From JALCSJ01 sp036788835 (lineage in GTDB: Bacteria; Bacillota; Negativicutes; Acidaminococcales; Acidaminococcaceae): a DNA stretch of 38,656 nt. Each line of letters begins with the position of its first letter. Positions within the stretch are counted from its first letter, which is position 1. Shown piece by piece: positions 33,053-38,656 of this stretch. The stretch is from assembly GCA_036788835.1 (NCBI GenBank), contig DAIQMR010000024.1, forward strand, positions 1-38,656, in the 5' to 3' direction. Below the pieces are notes generated by a model. The model worked only from the letters and a program-made list of their open reading frames with translations. It was not told the origin of the DNA and did not search any database. The position numbers and the translations under genes are program-made.

Positions 33053-33168
33053 ATTATGCTCCTTGTTTGTTATTATTGGCGAATTTTTAGTGTTTTATTG
33101 CTTACGCTGTCCTTATGACAATATCGTTTGCATTTTATGTATTAGTTTTTTATTTGCTCATTTTTCGC

Positions 33169-33197
33169 TTGCGTTTAGTATCCTATTGTGTTAAAAT
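33169..33197 (+). promoter_or_regulatory. Promoter of rpmB
   Basis: TTGCGT (33169-33174) and TAAAAT (33192-33197) are 17 bases apart, 52 bases before the rpmB ATG. The strand matches rpmB. Confidence 0.55.
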
Positions 33198-33249
33198 ACT
33201 TACATTGAATTCAAAAAGACATTGCCATATGATTGAAGGAGGTGGGACC

Positions 33250-33438
33250 ATGGCAAACATCTGTGATATCTGCAAAAAAGGTGAGATGGCCGGTAACAAC
33301 GTCAGCCATTCCAATAGACATGTAAAACGTTCTTGGAAACCCAATATTCAAAAGGTAAAGGCTGTTGTAGACGGTCAAGTTAAGAGTGTTAACGTTTGCA
33401 CTAGCTGCTTACGTTCCGGTAAAGTTACCAGAGCTTAA
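33250..33438 (+). CDS. rpmB: 50S ribosomal protein L28
   Basis: A 62-aa ribosomal protein of the zinc-binding form: CDIC near the N-terminus and CTSC near the C-terminus make the four-Cys site. VSHSNRHVKRSWKPNIQKVK is the family core. The ATG is at 33250, with GGAGGTGG just upstream; an in-frame extension upstream is not part of the gene. It is a single-gene + strand unit with its own promoter and terminator. Confidence 0.97.
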   Translation: MANICDICKKGEMAGNNVSHSNRHVKRSWKPNIQKVKAVVDGQVKSVNVCTSCLRSGKVTRA

Positions 33439-33452
33439 AACTTAAAACTTTG

Positions 33453-33488
33453 AAATAAACCAAATACTTCGGTATTTGGTTTATTTTT
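33453..33488 (+). terminator. Intrinsic terminator of rpmB
   Basis: AAATAAACCAAATAC and GTATTTGGTTTATTT are perfect 15-bp complements with a TTCG loop, followed by more T. It is 15 bases after the rpmB stop. Confidence 0.93.
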
Positions 33489-33538
33489 TGAAGCAGATTG
33501 CCGCTTCGCTCACAAGCCGCAGGGCTAGTGAAGAATCG

Positions 33539-33627
33539 TGCCAAATCACTTCCGTCTAAGACGCGACGAGATAGGAGCGGCGTGACGCCACCTATTGTTC
33601 GCTCATGGTGGAACGGATAATTTGGCA
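33539..33627. repeat. 89-bp imperfect palindrome (element D)
   Basis: TGCCAAATCACTTCCGTC (33539-33556) and GAACGGATAATTTGGCA (33611-33627) are near complements. The inner part is also palindromic around GGCGTGACGCC (33579-33589). GAGCGGCGTGACGCC (33575-33589), read on the other strand, matches the centre of element A in 13 of 15 bases. A small hairpin of GAAGC with GCTTC precedes it. It lies between two convergent genes. Confidence 0.75.
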
Positions 33628-33652
33628 GTCGCTTTTGTAGCATATTTAGACT

Positions 33653-34090
33653 TTATGCCTTTAGTTTATGTCCGCACTCGGGGCAGAATTTGTTCTGAGC
33701 CGGGACTTTGGCGCCGCACTTGGGACATGTTACTGAGGACTTGTACTCCTCTAGTTTTTGGTCGAAGATTGCGAAAAATTTCTTAGTCTCTTTGTTTTGA
33801 GGCTTTAGACTATATGCTTCTATGCGCTCTTTGTGAGCATCCACTATGACCTGGATGCCCTCTTCTACTTTTTCTATGGCAAAAGTAAATATCTTGGTCA
33901 CAGGCTTGCGAAACAATAAAGTTTTGTCGCCGGTATCTATAACCCCATTGATGATAAAATTAGCCTTATCTTGGCTGGTAATGGTCACAGCCATTTCCCC
34001 CAAGGTTAACAACCCTAACTCCCAAGCCTCTTCCGCTGTAATACCATATGTTTTTGCAACGAAACTGCCGCCGCAGCCATTTACATACAT
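33653..34090 (-). CDS. Zinc-ribbon protein of unknown function
   Basis: A 145-aa protein with a C-terminal zinc ribbon of two CxxC pairs (CPKCGAKVPAQNKFCPECG). The N-terminal ~100 residues are of mixed character with no domain I can name; the segment ITAEEAWELGLLTLGEMAVTI may form a small barrel. No membrane span is visible. GGGAGGG lies five bases before ATG 34090. It is a single gene downstream of the pilin operon's terminator, with its own extended -10 promoter. Confidence 0.8.
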   Translation of the reverse strand: MYVNGCGGSFVAKTYGITAEEAWELGLLTLGEMAVTITSQDKANFIINGVIDTGDKTLLFRKPVTKIFTFAIEKVEEGIQVIVDAHKERIEAYSLKPQNKETKKFFAIFDQKLEEYKSSVTCPKCGAKVPAQNKFCPECGHKLKA

Positions 34091-34120
34091 AGTTGCCCTC
34101 CCAAAAGAAACATTTAGAAC

Positions 34121-34129
34121 ATTATAACA
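34121..34129 (-). promoter_or_regulatory. Extended -10 promoter of the zinc-ribbon gene
   Basis: TGTTATAAT on the minus strand, just after the hairpin at 34131-34164 and 31 bases before ATG 34090. Third copy of this string in the window. Confidence 0.5.
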
Positions 34130-34130
34130 T

Positions 34131-34164
34131 AAAACGACGCTCCTCTCACGAGAAACGTCGTTTT
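34131..34164. terminator. Second hairpin downstream of the pilin operon
   Basis: AAAACGACG (34131-34139) pairs with CGTCGTTTT (34156-34164). On the + strand seven T follow the last CG, and four T follow on the minus strand. It is probably a backup terminator for the pilin operon. Confidence 0.6.
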
Positions 34165-34192
34165 TTTACGTGAAATCGCGCTTCTTATAACA

Positions 34193-34226
34193 AAATAAGC
34201 CGCCCCCACAAAGGAGCGGCTTATTT
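34193..34226 (-). terminator. Intrinsic terminator of the pilin operon
   Basis: AAATAAGCCGC and GCGGCTTATTT are perfect complements around a 12-base loop; TTTTGTTA follows on the minus strand. It is about 85 bases after the last pilin-like gene. No gene is visible between. Confidence 0.85.
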
Positions 34227-34311
34227 ATTTATGTATATCTCGCGGAAGGGACGACCCGCCTCTTCTAATGTTTGCCGATGACGCCTCTTCTCCCTGTCTT
34301 CTGGAGCACCC

Positions 34312-35559
34312 TTAAGGCGCTGTCATTCCATCCGGCAGCTTGAATTCACCATCGTCTAACACATCTGTCTTATACTGTAAATAACCCGCGCCCAGAAGAG
34401 AATCCCCGCTTACTAATGCCTGACCAGTAAATGAACTACATCCTTGATTGTCCAACCACAAGTTTCCATTTACAGATAAATATGCTTGATTAATAGGAGT
34501 TCTTATTGTCATCTTGCCGTTACTTAAAAACATTCCATAACCGCTAAATCCATCACTATTACTTTTAAGCGTTAAATCACCGGCTGCCAACAATCTTAAA
34601 CGGATACCGGAATTCGTGACCATTCCTAAAGAAGCGGACTCTTTGAGCACTACTATAGTTGCCGGCACCCCAGAGGTAGGCCCGTAAAATTTAAAACCTT
34701 GTGAACCTTCTCCTGCTATAACCAAAGTACATCCAGCAGCATGTGTTGCGTTTATAGTAAAATTATTAGGTACTGTAGCAGTGCCTAAATCAATGAAATA
34801 TGTTTTATTTGCCTCTAATGTATATTCCCAATCTTTGCCGCTTAATTCCCCACCATCATACGTATAATGGTCTTTGACAAATAATTCATCTGGCATTTTA
34901 GTAAGGAATTTGCCGGTATAAGTTGTTATGCCTGTATTAGGATTACTTGATACAAATTTTCCTCCCGTTCCGTCAAAAACCCCCTTGTTCCCTGAAAAGA
35001 AACCATTAATATTTCCCGTACTACTATTTTCTACAGTTACAGTTCCTGTCGCTGTTACAATATTGTTCCCCAGTGCCGGCTTAGAAGTCTCGCCGCCACC
35101 GCCGCCGGAAGAATTACCGGTTATTAGATTATCATTGATAATCTTTGTGGAATCCATATAATAACCAACGGAAATGATATTATATTCTTGTTTGCCTGAT
35201 GCCATTTCATCATCATATAAGTTTTTATCACCATAGCCGATATAGACTGCATATCTTGCTTCGTCTTCTTTTCCTGGCTTCTGGCCATCTTTTACAGCAA
35301 TAGTAGTCCCCTTGTTAGGGAACTTTTTATCTTCAGTCAGCCATTTTTTAAAATCATTCTGGCTTGTTTTCTCTACTATCTCTGCCTTAGCGCGCTTCAT
35401 GCCGGCTTCTGCGGCATACCAGGCTTGCTGGTCTTTTTCATCAGTCATAGCTGTGGCATTTTCATGGGCGAGCATAGTCACCCAGGCACCGCCGGCCAAG
35501 CTTAAAAATAGCAGAAAAACTAAGGCTAACACCGCTGCCGAACCTCTTTTTTTTCTCAT
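34312..35559 (-). CDS. PilX-like minor pilin-associated protein
   Basis: A 415-aa protein with an N-terminal PilX-type hydrophobic helix (AAVLALVFLLFLSLAGGAW) after the charged MRKKRG, followed by ENATAMTDEKDQQAWYAAEAGMKRAK, which is the usual PilX sequence. The region after residue ~150 begins with a Gly-rich linker (SSGGGGGETS). It is Thr/Asn/Gly-rich and looks like beta structure, perhaps a beta-helix (TVTVENSSTGNINGFFSGN). It lacks a canonical G-FxxxE prepilin site. It is the last of the three-gene minor pilin run and is 20 bases after the PilW-like gene. Likely a minor part of a type IV pilus; the C-terminal domain is of unknown function. Confidence 0.75.
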   Translation of the reverse strand: MRKKRGSAAVLALVFLLFLSLAGGAWVTMLAHENATAMTDEKDQQAWYAAEAGMKRAKAEIVEKTSQNDFKKWLTEDKKFPNKGTTIAVKDGQKPGKEDEARYAVYIGYGDKNLYDDEMASGKQEYNIISVGYYMDSTKIINDNLITGNSSGGGGGETSKPALGNNIVTATGTVTVENSSTGNINGFFSGNKGVFDGTGGKFVSSNPNTGITTYTGKFLTKMPDELFVKDHYTYDGGELSGKDWEYTLEANKTYFIDLGTATVPNNFTINATHAAGCTLVIAGEGSQGFKFYGPTSGVPATIVVLKESASLGMVTNSGIRLRLLAAGDLTLKSNSDGFSGYGMFLSNGKMTIRTPINQAYLSVNGNLWLDNQGCSSFTGQALVSGDSLLGAGYLQYKTDVLDDGEFKLPDGMTAP

Positions 35560-35579
35560 CGTTTCACCTGCTTTTATCT

Positions 35580-37019
35580 CTATTGAGGAGGATAGGAATA
35601 GGAATCTCCTGCTGTTTCCTTCGTATATTCTTCCCCGGTTGAAGTATAGTCAATACGTGCTTCATATCCTTTTAAGTCAGTATAATCAGCCTTCCATGTT
35701 GTGCCATCTATGGTTCTATTATTATCACTCTTTTTAGCTTTGACGTAACCATAGCCATAATTTCCTGCTGTTTTGCTTGGTAAGCGCTTTAATGTATCCC
35801 TTAAAATATCTGTATCGGTTATTCTATTTCCCTCCACATCATACACAGCGCAATAAGCTATAAAGGCCATTTTTTCGCGAATAATGTAGCGACCATATGA
35901 TTCTGCCTGTTCCTTTAGGACATCTTTCCAATTGGCTTGACTATTATAATATCCGTTAATATAACTTTTGCTATCTTCGTCATAATAAAAATCATCTTCG
36001 ACATTTTTAGCCACATAAATAATCCAATATGTAACATCATCAGGTTTCCTTGTAACATTTCCCTTGGCATCACAAACTTGAATTGTCCAAGAGTGAGTAG
36101 CTAAACTGTTATAAGGATTGTCTTTATCTTCATATTTTGCATTATTCGTATAGGGATTATTACCTTCGCCGACTATAGCAGTACTTCCTTGCAAATAACC
36201 TATAACTTTACCTGTGGAACCAGCTAAATTTTTCCCGCCTAAAGAAGCTCCTGAATCCATCTGCCCGGCTATACGGCCTTGGGTACCTAAGCTATATTTA
36301 TCTGCCTTAAACAAGGCGCTTACCGCACTGGCCAATCTATCCGGCATATCATTTACGGCATCATCTGCAGAACCTGAAGATGCCTCTGTATAATCATCAG
36401 CGGCAATCCTGGACCGTAGAATTTCTACTTTTTTCCCACCTTCAAAATCATACTGAATAGGAATTACAATATTGAAAACCTCTTTGCCCTCGTATGTACC
36501 TTTAAAGATTGGGAAAGGCGTATCCGGTACAGATGTGTTCCCTTCGGCAAGCATGTCCTTACAGGCTTTGCGGTACTCATCCGTATTAAAGGCACTGTTT
36601 TTATCCACATGCCCATCTGCAGGAAAATACACCGTGCCGCTCTCCCCGCTTTGTCCCGGATAAAATTTTTTCCATTCGATTACCAGCTGATTCCTTTGGG
36701 TGTTAAATGAAATCGTACGTGTATAATCTCTTGACTCAGTATTACTTGGGTCATTATTAATAATAATCGTCCCCTTGTAATCAATGGATGATGAGGTAAG
36801 ACTTGGCGTCTTTGTATTCTTTTCAGCAGCATAACGCAAGGTGGTTTTAATATCATTCATAACATTGCGGGCTTCAGCATATGCCATTTCTTGATTCTTG
36901 CCATATACCATGGCTTTCATGCTGGTGCCAAATAGGCCCACTATGGCCCCGATAATGAGTAAAAAGATGCTCATGGACACCAATAATTCAGCTAAGGTAA
37001 AACCTTTCTGCTTTTTCAT
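35580..37019 (-). CDS. PilW-like prepilin with large C-terminal domain
   Basis: A 479-aa prepilin-like protein. The leader MKKQKG is followed by FTLAELLVSMSIFLLIIGAIVGLFG, a type III signal with the prepilin-peptidase cleavage after Gly6 and Glu at +5. The remaining ~440 residues are Tyr/Asp/Ser/Lys-rich, much longer than ordinary minor pilins, with several long loops. PilW and ComGF are the nearest named relatives by N-terminus. It follows the PilV-like gene by 13 bases. ATG 37019 follows AGGAG. Confidence 0.8.
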   Translation of the reverse strand: MKKQKGFTLAELLVSMSIFLLIIGAIVGLFGTSMKAMVYGKNQEMAYAEARNVMNDIKTTLRYAAEKNTKTPSLTSSSIDYKGTIIINNDPSNTESRDYTRTISFNTQRNQLVIEWKKFYPGQSGESGTVYFPADGHVDKNSAFNTDEYRKACKDMLAEGNTSVPDTPFPIFKGTYEGKEVFNIVIPIQYDFEGGKKVEILRSRIAADDYTEASSGSADDAVNDMPDRLASAVSALFKADKYSLGTQGRIAGQMDSGASLGGKNLAGSTGKVIGYLQGSTAIVGEGNNPYTNNAKYEDKDNPYNSLATHSWTIQVCDAKGNVTRKPDDVTYWIIYVAKNVEDDFYYDEDSKSYINGYYNSQANWKDVLKEQAESYGRYIIREKMAFIAYCAVYDVEGNRITDTDILRDTLKRLPSKTAGNYGYGYVKAKKSDNNRTIDGTTWKADYTDLKGYEARIDYTSTGEEYTKETAGDSYSYPPQ

Positions 37020-37032
37020 GGCAATCTCCTAT

Positions 37033-37500
37033 CTAATCATCAGTTGTTCTCATATACGAATAAAGCTCTAAACTGTGATCATTTTTATCTTTAGGCCAGG
37101 TAACCGTTGTTTTAACAATAGCAACGCCCTTGTCACCGGACAACTCCGTATTATCATATAAGGATGTGGCTTCAGACATTTGTACAGTAAAAGTCTCACT
37201 GTCAGTTAAAACCACGCTAGCATCATCTTTATTGATTTTTTCTATTACATCATTTAAATCATCCAGAGATATTCCATCGTCTTGGGCTTCGCTGGCTTTC
37301 AATCTCTCAATCCGCTCGGCAGCAATCTGTACGGCCTTTTGCCTATTGGATGCACGCATACGATAATCTGTACCGTACATATACAATGATCCAACGGCTA
37401 CAAGACCAATAGCTAACACAACCACGGCGACTATGCTGTCAACCAGCAAAAAGCCACCCTGCTTTTGTACATGTTGTTTGAAGTTTTGCAGTTTAGACAT
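37033..37500 (-). CDS. PilV-like prepilin
   Basis: A 155-aa minor pilin-like protein with a type III signal: a charged leader ending in KQGG, then FLLVDSIVAVVVLAIGLVAV. The residue at +5 after the likely cleavage site is Asp rather than the usual Glu. The RASNRQKAVQIAAERIERLK segment is typical of PilV. It heads the PilV-PilW-PilX-like run and has its own promoter at 37555-37563. ATG 37500 follows AAGAAGG. Confidence 0.83.
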   Translation of the reverse strand: MSKLQNFKQHVQKQGGFLLVDSIVAVVVLAIGLVAVGSLYMYGTDYRMRASNRQKAVQIAAERIERLKASEAQDDGISLDDLNDVIEKINKDDASVVLTDSETFTVQMSEATSLYDNTELSGDKGVAIVKTTVTWPKDKNDHSLELYSYMRTTDD

Positions 37501-37554
37501 AATACCACCTTCTTGAGAACATCATAAGCACAACAAATAATCATTCTACTTTGT

Positions 37555-37563
37555 ATTATAGCA
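37555..37563 (-). promoter_or_regulatory. Extended -10 promoter of the minor pilin operon
   Basis: TGCTATAAT on the minus strand, 54 bases before ATG 37500, after the terminator of the preceding pilin gene. There is no good -35, as expected for the TGn type. Confidence 0.55.
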
Positions 37564-37604
37564 TAAAATTAGAATATTATATGAAAAAGCTAGACAATAT
37601 TTGT

Positions 37605-37642
37605 GAAAAAAAGAGATAGTTCGTCGTTGAACTATCTCTTTT
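37605..37642 (-). terminator. Intrinsic terminator of the pilin gene at 37650
   Basis: AAAAGAGATAGTT and AACTATCTCTTTT are perfect complements around an 8-base loop; on the minus strand TTTTTCACA continues after the stem. It separates the major-type pilin gene from the minor pilin operon. Confidence 0.9.
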
Positions 37643-37649
37643 CTGTCAT

Positions 37650-38153
37650 TTAGGAACTTGTGCCTAATCGGTTGATGAGGCTCTTTCCGGATGGCAGTGT
37701 ATTTGTTTCAAAGTTATAAATTGTCCATCTTCCCAGTGTAACTCTTTGCATCCCTGGATCATCTGTTGTCTTGCCATTCCAAGTATACACTACATTATCT
37801 CTCATCACACTGTACCTGTAATACTTGCCATCGGTGCCTCGGATTTTAAATACTTGTGTAGTTAATGGTGCCGTGGGCCAGGCTGCCAGATAATCCGGAA
37901 CTAAGGGAGTAATGGGTGAAGCTCCTTCCGTGGGACAAATACGGGGCGGCAATTCCCCGTTCTTCACTCCATACATCGCTGCTGAAGATTCTATGGTACG
38001 CATATTAGCAAGTACCACTGCACCTCTGGTTTCTTCCATCATGTCCATATAGCGAGATATAGCCAGCCCTGCCAATATGCCTAGCACAGCAATGACTATT
38101 ACTAATTCAATTAGGGTAAAACCATTTGCTTTCCTGCGCAATATTTTTTTCAT
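37650..38153 (-). CDS. Type IV prepilin (PilE/GspG-like)
   Basis: A 167-aa prepilin with leader MKKILRRKANG and the mature N-terminus FTLIELVIVIAVLGILAGLAISRY, the standard type III signal with Glu at +5. The C-terminal part has the mixed beta pattern of pilins and two Cys-poor loops. It resembles major pilin or GspG-type pseudopilins in length. It is a single gene with its own terminator, ahead of the minor pilin operon, so it may be the main subunit or another pseudopilin. ATG 38153 follows GAAGG. Confidence 0.85.
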   Translation of the reverse strand: MKKILRRKANGFTLIELVIVIAVLGILAGLAISRYMDMMEETRGAVVLANMRTIESSAAMYGVKNGELPPRICPTEGASPITPLVPDYLAAWPTAPLTTQVFKIRGTDGKYYRYSVMRDNVVYTWNGKTTDDPGMQRVTLGRWTIYNFETNTLPSGKSLINRLGTSS

Positions 38154-38216
38154 CGCAAAAACCTTCTAACTGCCACTCCACAGCCTAAGTTTTCTATTTT
38201 ATTTAACCTTTATTTT

Positions 38217-38225
38217 ATTATATCA
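38217..38225 (-). promoter_or_regulatory. Extended -10 promoter of the pilin gene
   Basis: TGATATAAT on the minus strand, about 65 bases before ATG 38153. There is no clear -35. Confidence 0.45.
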
Positions 38226-38253
38226 CATTAAAATAAATAGTCTATAAGAAAAT

Positions 38254-38430
38254 GTGACAAAAGGGACAGGCACCTTCGTAACTCCGCAGAAAACCACTAC
38301 GGCATTACAAAGAAGAAGCCAGTCCCTTTAGCAACAGGTCAGATACGGCAAAGCGAAGGAGTCCGATGATTCTCAAATTTACTCGCCAAAGGAGCTGAAC
38401 CACTAAAAGCGAGGTGAGGGTCCGTCCCCC
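38254..38430. repeat. REP-like composite palindrome downstream of the EIIA gene (element E)
   Basis: GTGACAAAAGGGAC (38254-38267) and GTCCCTTTAGCAAC (38322-38335) form imperfect arms; CTACGGCATTAC (38298-38309) in the middle is identical to 7327-7338 of element A. The rest, to GGTCCGTCCCCC at 38419-38430, ends six bases before the EIIA stop codon. The GGGACAGG and GGACGG-type ends are typical of REP sequences linked to RAYT transposases; no transposase gene is present. No gene is visible in 38154-38436. Confidence 0.65.
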
Positions 38431-38436
38431 ATTTTC

Positions 38437-38656
38437 TCAGCTTTTTATTATTCCCTTAAGTACTATTGTCTTTCCTGCTTCGGCCATGGTTACAGACTGG
38501 ATTTCCAGGCTGGCTATTTGGTCTTTGTCAGTCAGTACTATGGGCGTTACGGCAGGCAATTGGTGAGCCTTGAGCACAGACATATCCACCTCTATAATAG
38601 TGTCTCCGGCTTTAACTTTGCTGCCCTGCTCTTTCAGCTGCTTAAAACCTTCTCCC
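38437..38656 (-). CDS. PTS glucose-type EIIA component, 3' part
   Basis: The last ~72 residues of an EIIA-Glc family domain, cut by the window edge. GEGFKQLKEQGSKVKAGDTI and the following VDMSVLKAHQLPAVTPIVLT match the conserved C-terminal half of the domain, in which the phosphorylated His lies further upstream, outside the window. It may be a free EIIA protein or the end of a multi-domain PTS permease. The stop TGA is at 38437-38439. Confidence 0.85.
   Translation of the reverse strand, partial: GEGFKQLKEQGSKVKAGDTIIEVDMSVLKAHQLPAVTPIVLTDKDQIASLEIQSVTMAEAGKTIVLKGIIKS

Overview
The window is a gene-dense, mostly minus-strand stretch of a chromosome from a Firmicutes-type (Bacillota) anaerobe. 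Two blocks have textbook Firmicutes order, both read on the minus strand: yicC-remA-gmk-rpoZ-coaBC and ylxM-ffh-rpsP-khpA-ylqD-rimM-trmD. A butyrate-type module (thlA-bcd-hbd-crt), a PTS EIIA domain and RqcH also fit. A type IV pilus minor-pilin operon and a WbpO/WbpP surface-polysaccharide pair suggest a diderm lineage such as Negativicutes (perhaps Acidaminococcaceae). That last step is inference; no rRNA or lineage marker is present.

Layout. 1-194: non-coding left edge with two direct repeats and a stem-loop, resembling the end of an IS200/IS605 (tnpB) element. 195-1175: radical SAM protein. 1261-5323: coaBC, rpoZ, gmk, remA, yicC and an exported protein. 5496-7277 (+): rqcH. 7280-7547: two large adjacent palindromes between convergent genes. 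7545-11696: thlA-bcd-hbd-crt, with a Rex-type operator and promoter at 11740-11820. 11946-16168: ACT protein, DUF711 protein, endonuclease III, a 513-codon unknown reading frame (510 aa from its ATG) and a small zinc-ribbon membrane protein. 16265-17950: purC and a nucleosidase-like protein. 17984-20296: UDP-HexNAc epimerase and dehydrogenase. 20382-24355: the ylxM-trmD translation/secretion block. 24546-27850: unknown Lys-rich protein, thiD, tkt. 27946-33052: EF-G-like GTPase, VTT membrane protein, recG. 33250-33438 (+): rpmB. 33653-34090: zinc-ribbon protein. 34312-38153: four prepilin-like genes. 38437-38656: 3' end of a PTS glucose-type EIIA gene.

How the genes work together. thlA, bcd, hbd and crt convert acetyl-CoA towards butyryl-CoA and regenerate NAD+; the Rex-like operator ahead of thlA would tie the operon to the NADH/NAD+ ratio. 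The ylxM-trmD and yicC-coaBC blocks are housekeeping. The prepilin genes would supply minor subunits to a pilus machine encoded elsewhere.

The most unusual material is between genes. At least five intergenic spaces hold long imperfect palindromes, several touching stop codons, and three of them share a short central core. Also notable are an EF-G-like protein with Thr in place of the P-loop Lys, and a nucleosidase-fold protein with Asn at the catalytic Asp position. I did not find a defence system, a prophage or a complete transposon.
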